64,000 bases of DNA, from the NCBI GenBank assembly GCA_033065855.1, contig JAVXUO010000323.1:62001-126000 (forward strand). Reading direction: 5' to 3'. Source of the stretch: Escallonia rubra (taxonomy: Eukaryota > Streptophyta > Magnoliopsida > Escalloniales > Escalloniaceae). A program made the translations under genes and the position numbers. Numbering within the stretch: the first letter of the stretch is position 1; every line of letters begins with the position of its first letter. Under the pieces are notes generated by a model. The model was given only the letters and a program-made list of their open reading frames with translations. It ran no database searches and was not told the DNA's origin. Below, piece by piece: positions 23,510 to 38,100 of this stretch.

Positions 23510-26500
23510 TGAAGCCAATAAAATTACTCTAGAGGGAGGGGGGGAGGTGAATAAGGGTTTTGAAAATTAATGGAGAATTTAAACTAAGCATTATCACGAA
23601 TCTCAATCAAACCAAGTAATAGTTCAATGAAGATGCTAACTACACAATCTCAAGCAATTATAGGGAAATAAGTAAAGAGATTGAGTTAGAGATACTTGAC
23701 GAGGAGATTTAAATGGTTCGCCTTGAACTACCTCAAGCCTACATCCACCTTTTCAAGGAAGTCCCTTGTAAGAGCACTATAATCAACTAACAACAATTTT
23801 CTTCTGGGTCAAGATCAAAACCCTTACAACACTTGGTGATATCCCCACACCAAGCACAAGCCTTGAATCCACAAAGCTCACCCAAGACTTGACAAACCCA
23901 AACCTTGATCACAATCCTTTTACAAAGATCAATTGTGTACAAAGAAATCATTTTGAAAGGAAATGAGTACAAATGAAGCTCTAGTACAATGGAGAGATGA
24001 GAGAATTGATGACTTGAAGAATGTTCACTCTCAATCAAAGAATTGCTCACAAAGATGCTCCATTTAATGATGTAAAATCATGAACATGAAGAGAAAAAAG
24101 TTTAATCTATGAGTCTTGATGTTTCTCTAATGAATGGAGGCTTAGAATATGGTTTCCATGGTGTATGATGAAGCCCCAAAATATTTTTATAGGGTGGATA
24201 TCAAATATAGCCGTTATGAAAAGATTTGACATTATTTTGGGGAAAACTAGCCGTTATTTCTCACCCAACGGTCAATAAAGTCGACTGCATTTCCTTACTG
24301 CCCATTTCTCAACTGTCTCGCGAAACCTCCTTTCTTATTTTGGGCATAACTTTCTTTAGAAAAATTGAATTAAGGTAACGTTTTTTTTGTTTTGGAAAGC
24401 TAATGAAAAGTTTTATCAAGATATAAAAAGATTAGCTCCAAAAACATTCTTGAGAAAGTTCACTCATTTTCAAGAAACACACTTGTGTGAAAGGTTTACT
24501 GAACTCACATGCAATGCATAAGGTGTCATGAGGTCATTTTAGGCTATAGTCATCAATCCAAGCATCAAACCAAGATTAGTTACATAATATTAAAGTTCAA
24601 TCATAATCAAAAGTAACTTAGCCTATGCATTCTTTGTTGCTCTTTGTCATTGGACTCGATGAAGCTTCCACAGCATGTCCATTATAATTCCAAACTTCTT
24701 TGCCTTTAATCCATATATCTAACTTCTAAAATGTGTCTTCATGAGCGTGTATGTGTATACATACTAAGAATCCACTCAAAGCACACATTAAAACATAATC
24801 AATGTGTAGTTACCATCAAAATAAGATGTAAACCTAGGTTATTCAATCATAAGACTAACAATCTTTCCCTTTTTTATGATGACAAATTTTGATTCTATAT
24901 AAGGTATGATATATCATATGATAGTAAATTAAGCACAATAGTTTCATTTAGAACATTCAATCATTTCTAGTATACTCAAGATATGTCAATTTATCTCATA
25001 TAGCAATTAAGCTCATAGCTCGCTTCCCCTAGCTAAAACAAGATATGCTCTTCCTCTAATGTTCTCGCGAAACACACAATCACATAGCATATAAAATTAA
25101 GATTATTTCTCCCTTTTTGTCATCAACAAAAAGACAAGGGTATACGTGTGTGAAGAGATATTTATAAGCAAGATAATGGCGTAAAGTGCATATAACTCAT
25201 GAACTCATGCAGATGACATCAAGAGTTACTTTATGATCCAAAGAAAGATATGCAATGTAGCTTAATAATCTCATTTACTTCATACATTTTTCAAGAGTAA
25301 CAAGATATTATGTGATTCAAGCATGTAAGCTTCCCTATCAAGTTACCATATACATATTTCATCCTAATGTATGCTCTCCCTCAAATAATGCCAACAATAT
25401 CCAAAAAACATAACTAAATGTCTAACTGAATTGTGCTCTATTTTTGGCATCACCAAAATATGTGTGTGTAGGAATGGCAACGTGAAGCATTAAGACGACA
25501 TAATCACAACATGGAATTTTCACAAAGTGAATAATGGTCATAACCAGTCACTGTTTCTAATATCAGTGCAAGATGACCATTCATTGTCATCTAAATCCTA
25601 CTGGTATCCAAGATTATAACATAGAGAAATAAACAATCAACGACTCACAATTTAGACCATAGTTCGCATGGATTAACAAGCAAGTTTTTTTTATAGATTT
25701 GACAATTTAAGCATAATTGATGAAATATAAGTTTAGCACATAGCACAATGTTGAGAAGATCATTAAGTTTTACCCCTCTTGGTAAATAATTAAGGAATTG
25801 AGCTCATGAGTGATCATTCATGAAGTCCGTTTTCTTTGACAAGCTTTGAGGCTCTTCTCATTTGATGCAGCATGTCCAATCTTGGAATGTTTATCCCCCC
25901 TTAAGATTTAGCTTGTTGCTCATCATTTTCAAAATTTTCTTGAAGCCTTCTCCTTGTTGCTATTTGCCTTTACTTTGAACAACTTACAATCACAATTTAG
26001 GTCTAACTTTTGGTACCCACATTTTCTTGGGTCCATAAGTGTTAGTCTTAGCAACATTAAGAAACTCTTTAATAACCAATATTTTCTTTACACCTCCAAC
26101 ATAAACAATTCTACAAGGACAATAACTAGTCGTATGCCCTTTTTTATTGCACCAACCATGTTGTGTAAATGGTGTGCAATAGTTCGTAAGTTGTCTTGTA
26201 TGAACACTTAATCTAGCTTGTTGTTTAAAAACATAAGGAGGCAAGGTGAAGTGATCTAATTCACCGCCTTTGTTTAGACCAACTTTTTGGTGTCCAATCA
26301 TGACATCTAAGTTATTTTTACCATCAACAAATTTTGTAAGACATTTTTTCAAATCACAAATCTCAAGCCTTAAAATTTTATTTTGTTTTTCTAGAATCAA
26401 AGTATCACAAGAGATTTTTTTTGTGCTAGTAATGCCCACAATCAATTCAACCAAATCAATAGTCACATGTTCCACATATAAATGGCTAGATATGCATTCA

Positions 26501-28098
26501 TTGTTGGCATGCGACTCATTATTTTCACTTTTTAAGTCATCTACTTCTTTTGAAATCGCATGCACTTGTTTTTTCAAAGCATAATTTTCTTGGCTCATTT
26601 CATTGATTCTTCATATAAAAGAGCATAAGCATCACAAATATCATCATTGGAGCAATTGCTATCACTATCACTATATAAAGAATTTACCTCATCATCGTTT
26701 TGAGCCATGAAGCATAAATTTACATCTCTATCATCGAAATGAACACATCCATCTCTACTTGAATCATTATCACTACAAATGATGGCTTCGATTGTGTCTT
26801 TATGGAGTGTTTCTTTCTTGACCCTTTCTTCTTCTTATTCTCTCATGAGGTAATCTCTACACGTGAATCATTCTTACTTTTGTGTGAGTTTCCAACTTTC
26901 TTAATTTTGATATTCTCATTGAATTCCTTTTCAAGTATGTCCACCTCCTTATTATTCAAGTCTTCTTCTTCTTCACTTGAAGATTGATTCATCATTGATG
27001 AAACTTTAAGAACAATGTACTTCTTTTTCTTCTTTGGACCTTTTTGCCCGGATGATTCAAGTTGCATTTCGTAGGTCATCAAGGAGCAAATTAATTCATC
27101 CAATGTGGAGGTATTAATATCATTTGATTCTTGAATTGTGGTGATTTTTGCATCCCATTCTTTAGGTAATGACCTAATTACCTTTCTCATAAGATCACCG
27201 TTAGAGAAATCTTTTCCTAATTGTTTCAAAATATTAACATTTTTAGTGAAATGAAAATTCATTTTCATAATGGATTTATCGGAAAAAATTTATATTTTCT
27301 ATGCCATAAATTCATCTTTGAATTTCTTTGAAGAGAGATCTCTTCATGTGTGACTTAAAGTGTATTCCACATAGAATAGAGAGATGAGAGAATTGATGAC
27401 TTGAAGAATGTTCACTCTCAATCAAAGAATTGCTCACAAAGATACTCCATTTAATGATGTAAAATCATGAACATGAATAGAGAAAAGTTTAATCTATGAG
27501 CTTTGATATTTCTCTAATGAATGGAGGCTTAGAATATGATTTCCATGGTGTATGATGAAGCCCCAAAATATTATTATAGAGTGGATATCAAATATTGCCA
27601 TTATGGAAAGATTTGACATGATTTTGGGCGAAACTAGCCGTTATTTCTCACCCAACGGTCAATAAAGTCGACTGCATTCCCTTACTGCCCATTTCTCGAC
27701 TGTCTTGCGAAACCCCCTTTCTTATTTTGGGCATAACTTTTCTCTAGAAAAATCGGATTGAGGTGCCGTTTTTGTGTGTTGGAAAGCTAATGAAAAGTTT
27801 TATCAAGATATGAAAAGATTAGCTCCAAAAAAATTCAATCATAATCAAAAGTAACTTAGTCTATGCATTCTTTGTTGCTCTTTGTCATTGGACTCGATGA
27901 AGCTTCCACAACATGTCCGTTATAGCTTCAAGCTTCTTTGCCTTTAATCCATATATCTAACTTTTCAAATGTGTCTTCATGAGTGTGTATGTATATACCT
28001 ACTAAGAATCCACTCAAAACACACATTAAAATATAATCAATGTGTAGTTATCATCAAAACAAGATGTAAGCCTAAGTTATCCAATCATAGGGCTAACA
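23510..28098 (-). mobile_element. Fossil Ty1/copia retrotransposon, gag-only, deleted
   Basis: A perfect 5-bp duplication ATGTC (23505-23509 and 28099-28103) brackets two direct repeats: a left LTR copy at 23510-24860 and a shorter right copy from about 27379 to 28098. Read on the minus strand, the LTR begins TGTTAG and the sequence beside the left copy is a purine-rich tract, placing the 3' LTR on the left. The interior holds gag remnants only: a UBN2-type gag part near 26843-27268 and a zinc-knuckle part near 25990-26598. No pol was seen. LTR copies look roughly 94% alike by eye over about 100 bp, suggesting an age of some millions of years. It is clearly broken. Confidence 0.82.
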
Positions 28099-28103
28099 AT
28101 GTC

Positions 28104-28988
28104 GACATCACAGATCTCATAGCTCAGAGGGTAAGACACCTATACCCAAGCACCACCAACAGTTCATCAGCTCTACTGCCGGCCACCCTATGTGAACTCC
28201 TTGCGAGTATCACAAAAATAAATTAATCTATATAAAACAAAGAACGGGGATAAGGGGTTTCAAGCCATTCCCCACCCCTTCCCTTGTTGGCTTTTTGCGT
28301 GGGTGTGACTTAAGAGAGAAAGTTAGGGCCGACCAACGAGGCTTCGGGTTCCCAAAAACTCTGTTGTACTCCTTAAGGGTCTATGATGCATTCTCATTGT
28401 GGTGATTTATTATCAATCTAATAATTTGATGGTTTATGCATGTGCATCATAGATTCCAACCACCCCCTACACCCACACACAAAGACAAAGATAATGCCGA
28501 AGACTTTGAGGAAAATTCTATGGTGCATTCTTACTTGTTTCGAAGGCCATGCCCACTCTTATTTTACCATTTCATAAGTGAAGAGTACTACCAAAGAACC
28601 AAATTGTACTAGAAAATGACAGGTGCTGTTCAATTTTGATGGACCCAGTAAGACTACTCACGGTTTTACAACAACAATGATGGTTTCTAAAATTACTAGG
28701 TTTGGTAATTTTGCAGTAACTATTGATTATTTTAAAGTTGCTTTTATTTACTTAGCAATCGTATCTAACGAGGACGGTGCATCCGAGATCACCGGAATCC
28801 ACCATAGCCGGACCCCAATTTTTAAGCAAACTTTTACATTGACTTTTTTGCCATCACGATAATAAACCTCTAGACATTAAGAAGAAAAATACACTACTTT
28901 ATCTCTCATTCCCGAGACACCTCAACCTTAACACCTTTTCTTTCTACGTTTGCATATGTATAACATATACCGCTGTAACTAGGGAGGC
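28104..28988. other. HCAR upstream intergenic region
   Basis: No gene, terminal repeat or protein similarity was recognised. The proximal part should hold the HCAR promoter. Confidence 0.5.
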
Positions 28989-28995
28989 TATAAAA
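28989..28995 (+). promoter_or_regulatory. Candidate TATA box of HCAR
   Basis: CTATAAAAGG lies 121-127 bp upstream of the HCAR start codon, a sensible distance for a plant core promoter with a 5' UTR of about 90 bp. An ACGT-core motif (ACGACGTCGC) lies just downstream, in the presumed leader. Confidence 0.5.
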
Positions 28996-29115
28996 GGAGA
29001 AAAACATAAAACTTCGAAACGACGTCGCCTCCGCCTTTTGAGTGATCCCTTCACCGTTATTCTGAGTTTGTGGCGGAAAACCTCTCTCTTAGCACACCTC
29101 TGTTATTTGCCCATT

Positions 29116-32100
29116 ATGGCCATTGTCACTGCCAACCTCTGCTCCTTGCCCCTCACACCCTCCATTCTCTGTTCAACTAAAGGTATAAGTGTGTGTTTGT
29201 GTCTCTTTGCATGTGTGTGATATTCTGAGATGGTTTGTTGGTGCTTTAGTGTGTATGTGTGTGCGCGCGCGCGCGAGAAATGCTGAGATGGTTTCTTGGT
29301 GGGTTTGTAGGTACAGATGCAAACCCAAGCCCAAATTCAGTAAAGCTTAGGGAGGACTGGAGGAAAAAGTCGAGGCCCATTCCACCTGGCGGGACCTACC
29401 CGGCGAAAGACCATTGCAGGTTCACTTTTCCATTTTTTTTTTTGACAATACCCATTTGTCAAATTTCCATTTTTTTTCTTGAGTTTGACTTTGATGAATT
29501 ATCAAGGAACTTTTGTAGTGGTTAAGTCGAATTTTGCTTAACTTTTTGCAGTCAGTGTGGGTTGTGTGATACTTATTACGTTGCCCATGTGAAGAATGCA
29601 TGTGCTTTTCTGGGAGATGGCATGTCTAGAATTGAAGTAAGTTTCCGGTTTCGTTTTGAAGATTTTGTGTCTTCATTTTGTTTTAAGTATAAAATTGGCT
29701 TCTTGAGACACTAATGCAGTGAAAATCATAATAATGTGGTGCCATAGCTATATTATAAAAGATAAACATATATGGTCTTTCAAACCACCAGTGACATTAT
29801 CATGGACTTGGTGTAAGCTCTTAAAGCTTAGAAATCAGTGCCAACAGTTATGTACCTATAAAATTGGTGATGGTAAGGACACTTGGCTTTGGCTTGACAA
29901 TTGGTTGCCTGGTGGAAACCTTAAGCAGCAATTTGGGCTCAGGATTGGTTATGATTCAGGACTTGGCCTGAACTCAAAGGTAGCAAGCATAATACAGAAC
30001 AACACTTGGACTTTGCCTACTACCAGATCACATGCATTGAGGGCACTGCAGAATATACTGAACATTATACTAGCCCCAAAGTCTGACCACAGAGATGAGA
30101 TACAATGGAGATTGCAGCCAACTGGTAAATTCACAATCAAATCTGCATGGGATCATTTCAGAACTAGAGCAAGAGTGGTGATGTGGGGACACTTAGTTTG
30201 GTTCCCTGGTCATATTCCCAAATGTTCCTTCATTATGTGGATCTTGTGCAAAAATGGAGTGAAAACAAGATCAAAAGTGAAGGAGTGGAACCTTATTCAA
30301 GATGATAGGTGTCTGCTATGTTTCACAAACCAAGAAACTGTAGACCACCTATTCATTCAATGTCATTATGCCCAAGTACTATGGAAAAAAGTGATGGATA
30401 AGCTTGGATTGAGGATTCCATTGGACAATTGGAATCAATTCTTAAATGATATATCACTGGCTGCTAGAGGGAAAAGTTTTAGAGCAAGAATTTGTAAACT
30501 TTCCATTACTACAGCTGTCTATAGTCTATGGAAAGAGAGAAATACCAGATTGCATGAGCTAATGCAGGCTGAACCTCTTGGGTGCTGGCTTGTCATACAG
30601 CAGTGGATTAAGTGGAGGGTGTGTAGCTGGAGGAATATACCAAAAACTGCTAAGAATGAGCAGTTGTGCAGGGAATGGGGGATTACTGATAGTGTGTTTC
30701 AATGTAATTAGGAGTAGTTGATTGATTTGTATTCATGTATTCATTGTAAATAAGGTGACATAAAGAGAGAAGAGTACTACACTACAGAGGTGTAAAAGAT
30801 GTAATAAGGAGAGCACTATAATTGTACAGATTAATGAGAATTTTTTTGGACCTTGACCAAAAAAAGAAAATCATTATAATGTACGAATGTATACATTTGG
30901 CTGTAGACATTGTTGTTACTAATGGTTATGTCAGTGCACACATTTGGTGACTAAATTTTGTGATTAGGCGTGGATATAAGAAAAAGTGTTGTTGATGTAG
31001 ACTCTCCTGATATTATAGGACGGATGAATAAGTGAACTAGTAGGAGTAGTGAAGCAATAGTGGAGAAAAAATTGTCTGACATCTTTGTTTTTAGTATGAG
31101 GGATCAAAATTAGGTCCATGTGCTTGGAAGCCTTGTATTTTGTATATACAGCTGCATTCAAGGAAAGGAACAAATAGGAATCTAGTGTGGAGGGGACAAT
31201 TGATCAAGTAAGGAAAAGGAAGTTAGAAGAAAAGCACGTGTGGAGATAAATGGGTCATAATTTTGTAAGTTGTTGTTCAGCTACATTAGTATGTGAGACG
31301 AGTAACATGCTAACATCCCCAGTCAATATTTCCAGTCAACTTCTATCTTGAAGAGGCGCAAATGGAAGTAGCGTCCATAAGGCTAATGACAAATCTTTTA
31401 GATTCCCTTGATGATAGCATGTAGTTCACAGTTGTTACCGTGCAAATGTATAGTGGGCGCCCAAGTGTAGGCCGACATTGGAATCTTCTGAAAAAATTAT
31501 ATTTTGACACGGCAGGACAATATAAAATACTAAATATTGCCCTGCTTGAAGTGTTGGTGCTTCATACAAGAAGACCCTCATCACTCCTTTATAATCTCTT
31601 TGAAGTCTGATTTACCATCACTGTTAGATCAGATCCCTTTTGAGAAATGTAAAGCGCTAACGAACGCCTATGACTCTTATGGAGAGAAACATCATAAACA
31701 GAAAAAATGAGTTATGCAAAAATTGAAGATAAACACCGGAGAACAACTTTCAACTGGAGCTGCAAAACCTTAGTAGATTTTGATGCTATAAGTTCTAGTA
31801 CCTCACAACTTGGGTATCAGTCTGATTTGGAGCCAGTCATGCATTAATGACATTTATCTATGAGAGACATGCCTTTTCAGTTTAAAGTTTGCGCTATTGT
31901 GAAATGGTTATTTATCAGATTATGATCCATTTCATAGATACATCTATCTTTGGTGTTTCTTCTCCTGAATTTTCTGCTCCAGGGACTGGAACCTGTGGTC
32001 CATGGCCGTGGGAGAAAAGGAGAGTCACTGGATGAGGCGTACTTAGGGGTATATGAGGAAGTATTATATGCTCGCAAAACTAAGCCTGTAGAAGGTATTT

Positions 32101-35100
32101 TTCTTATAAAGCTCCTGAATTTAACCTTCTTATGTCATAATGTTGGAGATTTCGGGTGCAAGCATTGATTATATGACTAAGTTGTAAAAATATTGTTTTA
32201 GCTGTGAGACGAGGAGATCTGTCGACTCCTTTCTCTTAGTTATGGAGAGCTGTGGCAGTGGGTTAAGCTTTCATGGCAGGTGATCTGGCAAATCGGGAGG
32301 GATGGTATTTCGTTTATTGTGTGCAGATGATACCATTACATGGACTGCTGCTTTGAGGAGTCCCAGCTGTGTCACTCGCAATTGGTTTTTGCAATTCGTT
32401 GTGGCTTGCTGGGGACTAAGAATCAATGTGCCCAAGAGTGAAATTATCCCATGGACGAGAGTCCAGATGTGAATTATTTGGATTTTCTTTGGCTGTAGGG
32501 TGGGTTGCATTTTAAGGACTTACCTGGGTTTTACCATTTGGGATATCGTTCAAGAATAATGCCTGTTGGAGGTCAATAGCCGAATCCTTTGGAAAGAGGT
32601 TGGCAGAGTGAAAGAGACTCTACCTATCTAAAGGTGGTAGGTTCACTTTGATTTAAATGTAGGCTCTCTAGCTTACCAACCAACTTTATGTTGGTATTTG
32701 CCATTGCTGCCTCAATTAATAACAGATTGTACTAACGGAGCTGAATTCTACCGGAGATGGCTGGGGGACCAGAGGACGTATCAACTTGTGAGTTGGGATA
32801 GGGTGTGCACTCAAGGGGGCATGGGAATTGATGACTTGGGATTGCTGAATTCTGCATCACATCATAAAGGGCTTTGAAAGTATACGGTTGAGGGGTGAGC
32901 TTTGCAGAGGACAGTAGTAGTGGGAAAGTTTGGGGAATGAAGGTTGGTGGTCACCTAGGTATAAAGTGATGGAGCCTAGGTGAGGTTTTGGTTTGTTGGA
33001 AGTGGTGGTGTGTCTTGGAATTGGTGTCTAGAAGGAATCTGCATGATTCTTAAGGTTTTTGTGACATACGTTTTGTATTTCTCTCCACTTTTGTCGTAGA
33101 CTTTTGTTTAATTATTTGCTTTTAGCTTGAACTTAACGCGTTCCAGTATCTAATTTTCTCTTGCTTTAATAGATCATTTGTACATATGGTCACCATTCCA
33201 CATAAGCAACTTTTTGCACTTGGACGTCTTTCCCATTGTACTTTTACTCTTCCATTACAACTTACTAGACAGAACCACTTCATTAATATGTCATAGTCTA
33301 TTGTTGTAGTTGGTGGTCATGAGTTAGCCCATACGATGCCAATATTGATTTTAGCGTCCTGCATGAATCTATTTGTATCTAGGAGCTCAATGGACCGGCA
33401 TAGTGACAACAATCGCAATTGAAATGCTCAAATCAGGCATGGTCGAAGCTGTCATTTGTGTACAGAGGTAGTAACATGTATATGTAATCCTGAATATTGG
33501 ATTGACCTCTCTGTTTATACATTTATTAATGCTACATTTGAAGTCTCACTTTCTTGACATTATTATTCTAAAACTTACAGCGATCCCGAGGACAGGCTTG
33601 CTCCAAGACCTGTTTTGGCTAGGTTTGCTTCAAATTTTATCATTTGTTACTATGGCAAAATTCAGGTAAATTATTATCCATCTATTATATGTTCTTGAGA
33701 TGTTTATCCCTTTTCAACAGGACACCAGAGGAAGTTTTAGCAGCTAGAGGTGTTAAACCGACATTGTCTCCTAACCTTAACACTCTTGCTTTAGTCGAGG
33801 TGCTTTCTATCACTTCCTTTAGTTATTGAAGTTTCTCTTCTTGTGATTTTTTTCATTCTTATGTTGTGCTATGTCAACTTCTAGTTGATATATCCCGTCG
33901 AACTTGGGCGTGCTTGTTTAAACTTGTTTTGTTGTTCAGAGCTGAGCTTTGATCCCTTGGTTTCCTGGGCATTTAATGTATAGAAATTACCTTTCCCATT
34001 TTCAGATTATATTGAATCCTTAAATTTTCTTCTGTTTAGAGGAAGGTAATATACATCCCCTTCGTTCAAACTTGTTTGGTTGTTTGGAGCTGAGCTTTGA
34101 TGCCTAGGTTTCCTGCGCATTCAGTTCGGAAGCACCAGATTTTCCATTATTCCTCTTACTAATTCCTTAAACAATCCTCAATTGTAAGAAATGTAATAAG
34201 TAAGATATATAAAAAAAATATACGCAGACACACACACATACACATTTATATGCATTTTTTTTGTGTAAAATGGCCTATCCTTTGTTGTACACTCATCCAC
34301 ACATACTTGGGGTTATATTTTTTAAGTTACCATCTGCTCTAAAAGCTTAAGGTGTTAAAGAATGGGCCCAACAATGTTATTATGCTTAACACTCCCCCTC
34401 ACGTGCATTCCACCTATATGAGGAGAGACAAATCAATGAGAATAAATCAAGGTGCACCACCACCAGTTGCCCAAATAAACAGAGTTCTAGTTGCACTATT
34501 ATAAGGAGGGGACCAAATATGCTAGCGGGAGGAATCAAACCTATGAAGCACCGGTGCGGCAGTCTGGGAGAAGCACCAGCACCGAGTGCATGTCGGGTGC
34601 GTGTCTGAAACTAATTTTTTTTTTCTATTTATTTTCTGGATCTTGGGTGCGGCTCGAACATGCGCCCAGGGTTTTTTGGCAGAGAGTAGAAGAAGAAGAA
34701 GAAAGAGAAGAAGGAGAAAAAGAAAGAGAAGAAGGAGAAGAAGAAGGCAAAGAGAAGAAACAACCTGCGCCAGAGCGGCGAGGGTCTTCCGGCGAGAGGC
34801 GACCGGCGTTGTCCGGCAGCAGCCGCGACGGCGCCCCTCCTTGCAGAGCTGTCAATGTTCTCTATGTTGGGTGACGGCTGTGTTAGAAGTTGTAAGCTAG
34901 GGTTTCTATGGAACTTTCTGTTTATTATGTTTAACTCCCAACTTTCTTGAAAATATTTTAAAATAGCCCCACTATTTTCAAAAAATAACATAACTTCTAC
35001 AAACTTTGTCATATTTGGCTATGCACATTCAATATTTCTGAAGTAGCCCACCAAATTCACAAAATACCTTATTATTTGTCTAAAATAGCATTATTTTTGT

Positions 35101-38100
35101 TACATATAAATAATATATATTAATAAATTTTTGCCGTATAGTATCCTATTTTTTGATAAAATGACGTATCCGCGTATCCGCACCCGCACCGGAATCCGTG
35201 CTTCTTAGAATCAAACCTAAGACCTTGCGTAACAAGAGCCCTGATACCATGTTAAGTTACCATTTGGTTTAAAAGCTTAAGTTGTTATAGAATGAGCGAA
35301 CAGTGTTATCATGCTTTACATCATATTCTACTTATGTAGCAGTACAGAGACTAACCAAACACAAAATGTAAACAGAAATCAGAACTTAGCATATCAAGTT
35401 CTCTGGGATATTTGAGCTTCTACATTACAGCTAATTCATACATGTTATTGTTTCCAACTACTAACTCCTCTAGGATGATCTGAGCCTCATTCTTTGGTAG
35501 CGAACCAGAGAACTTTCTTTTTGGGATCTGGTACAACCAGAGTGTCCTTTAATGAACAAGGAATGCAGTTGATAAAGAGTGTTCGACTTTCTTTGCCGTT
35601 GCAGGGATCGGCGATGGCAGGCAATCTCAAAGGCACAAAGCTTAGCACACAGAGAAATCAGTACTGACAGTTTTTCTTGGGAGTAGTAGACTTGGCAAAC
35701 AGGTACCCGCGGGTCAACCATGGATAACCAAACATTGGACGAGTCTGATGGATACGGGTAGAACTTACCCAGACTATTAATGGTTGCATTTTCTTGTACC
35801 GATGCCCGACCCACCTTGGGAGGGTCATCCAATGTTTCCCCAGTTTTTTTCTCCCTTCCTTTTTTCCAACATGCACACAAACACAGAGACGCAATCATGT
35901 GCAGAATAAACAACACACACAAACACATACATAATAAACAATGCACATTCACACAGACACAACACACAGATGCATTCACACTTACAAGCACACACTTAAG
36001 CACGGAACACGCACGCAAAAACCCCACCATGAGACCATGGTGTGACAATCGGGATATAGAAGGTAGCTGGCTTAAAACTATTGAGCACACAGTGTTGGAG
36101 TTGGTGGTTAACTGAGTGGAATAGATAAATTAATCGAGAGACTAAAAGTTAAAATACTAAGTATTATTTACCCGCGGGTATGCCCAAGCCCGACCCGCTT
36201 TTACTCGACCCTGTGAGTATGGGTAAAAATTACCGACCCTGTGGGTACCGGGAAAAAAATTACCCGTGAATTTACCTGTAAACAAAACGAATGCCAATAC
36301 CCGGTCTTTTGCCCCATAAACACAGCGGTTAGGCTTTGCCAGGTCTAGGGTGTAGAGAACATCTATAAGAAAATAACTCATTTTTTTACTTGGAAATCAA
36401 GAACATATAGTACTAATTATATCAACAAAATTGCTAAACCACCATAATCCCCAAAGTTCTATTAGTACTACAAGTACAGCCAAATAAATCAGTTATTTCG
36501 CACAATTATCATGATATTAATCCCGCGCTTAACTCCAATCATTTTCCTGTTTTGGTTTGTTAAATCTTACTGCTTTCTCACACCCTATGCACTGTGGCTG
36601 CTATATAACGTAAAGTTTATATTTCTGACAGGCCGCTTACCTGATCTCCAATCATTGTTTTTTTGTGTCATGTACATATGCCTTAATGATATATTATTAT
36701 TACAAATTCCTTCATTAGGCGACTCTTTCAAGTTTTTGATGTTACTGAAACTGTGAACTTCATCATCATGTACAACAGGCAGCAGGTGTAAAGCGTCTTC
36801 TATTCTGTGGCGTCGGGTGTCAGGTGCAAGGTATGTTTTATGTCAATCTCTTAGTTTGTGCTTTGATTCTTTTCCTTGTCATGACTTGTACAATTATAAT
36901 GTAGAGCACTTTCTTAACCTGCAGCATTAAGATCAGTGGAGCACCATTTGAATCTGGACAAGCTTTATGTCCTAGGCACAAATTGCGGTAACTACAAATT
37001 TATATCAACTGTTGTATGCTTACTGTGTCACATTAATTACAATTTGGCCACTAAATACTACTTTGAGTCTTATCCAAGTGATGAATATTGGATGTGTTGG
37101 AAAAGTTTTTTGTGGTAAAGTGAATTAAATCATAAATAGTTAATAAGGACACCGCCCTAGTGTGTCCTTGCGAGTTGGGTTAGCAAGCACCTAGACCATA
37201 ACTATAGACCAAAGTCTCATGCCAATAGCCTTTCCAGTGCTTTTTCCTAAACATACATATACAGAGAAGATACTTCATTCAGCTCTTTCATGCCCTATTG
37301 CCCTTTGTTCTCTTCGATGTTACTGAAAACTCGTTACAATTTTTGGTATAGTTGTGGTAAGTTCCTTTTAACTGGACTCGCCCTTGTTGGTACCATTTTC
37401 AAGACTCCTCCAAGTGGCTGGTGGCTAAAGTTAAAAAAACAAAAAAAGGAGAGTAGTATTAAAACCGATTGTCATTGACTAATCAAACTTGCCTCTGAGG
37501 ATCTATAATTTCCTGACAAGGTCTTCTAGATTTTATTCCGTATCCATCGTACGTATTTTGACCAATCACAGTTTTGAAAGCCAATACTGTTGCACGTCAT
37601 GTAATGCGAAGCCGGAAGCCCAATGATAGATCACGTGAATGATCTCTGTATCAAATCAATAAGCTGGCTTTCTGTGTTTTTACTTAGCAGTGCAGGGAAG
37701 CCAGCTTCCATTTATGGGACAAAAGAGTGATAAGCTTTTGGGAAATGCTATTTCCACTCCATATATGCTTTCCACCCCCTTTTTGTTGCTAAAAATATAC
37801 ATTGGTGACTAGTGTTGACCTTTTGGCGACAAAAAAGGAGGGGGATTAGCATATTAGGGGGTGGAAATAGCCTTTCCTAAACATTTTAAGTCGCATTGAT
37901 CAAATGATTTGGGAAAACTCTGACACTTTATGTTCTTGATAGTGGATAATGGAAAGCGAGAAGGACTAGATAAATTTCTGAAGGCTGCTAGCAGCGAACC
38001 AGAAACAGTTCTCCACTACGAGTTTATGCAAGATTACAAGGTTCGACTGAATACTGCTTTTATGGTTTTCTCATCACATCCGTGTGCATTTGGTTGCTGA

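Noticed and set aside
28110-28160. TAGCTCAGAGGGTA as a tRNA D-arm
   Set aside because: No matching B box, anticodon arm or acceptor stem follows.
34491-35012. Overlapping Glu/Arg/Lys-rich frames on both strands
   Set aside because: Caused by a GAAGAAGAAGG microsatellite and GC-rich DNA in a nested transposon.
35780-36115. Histidine/threonine-rich frame
   Set aside because: Encoded by the CA-rich interior of hAT copy 2.
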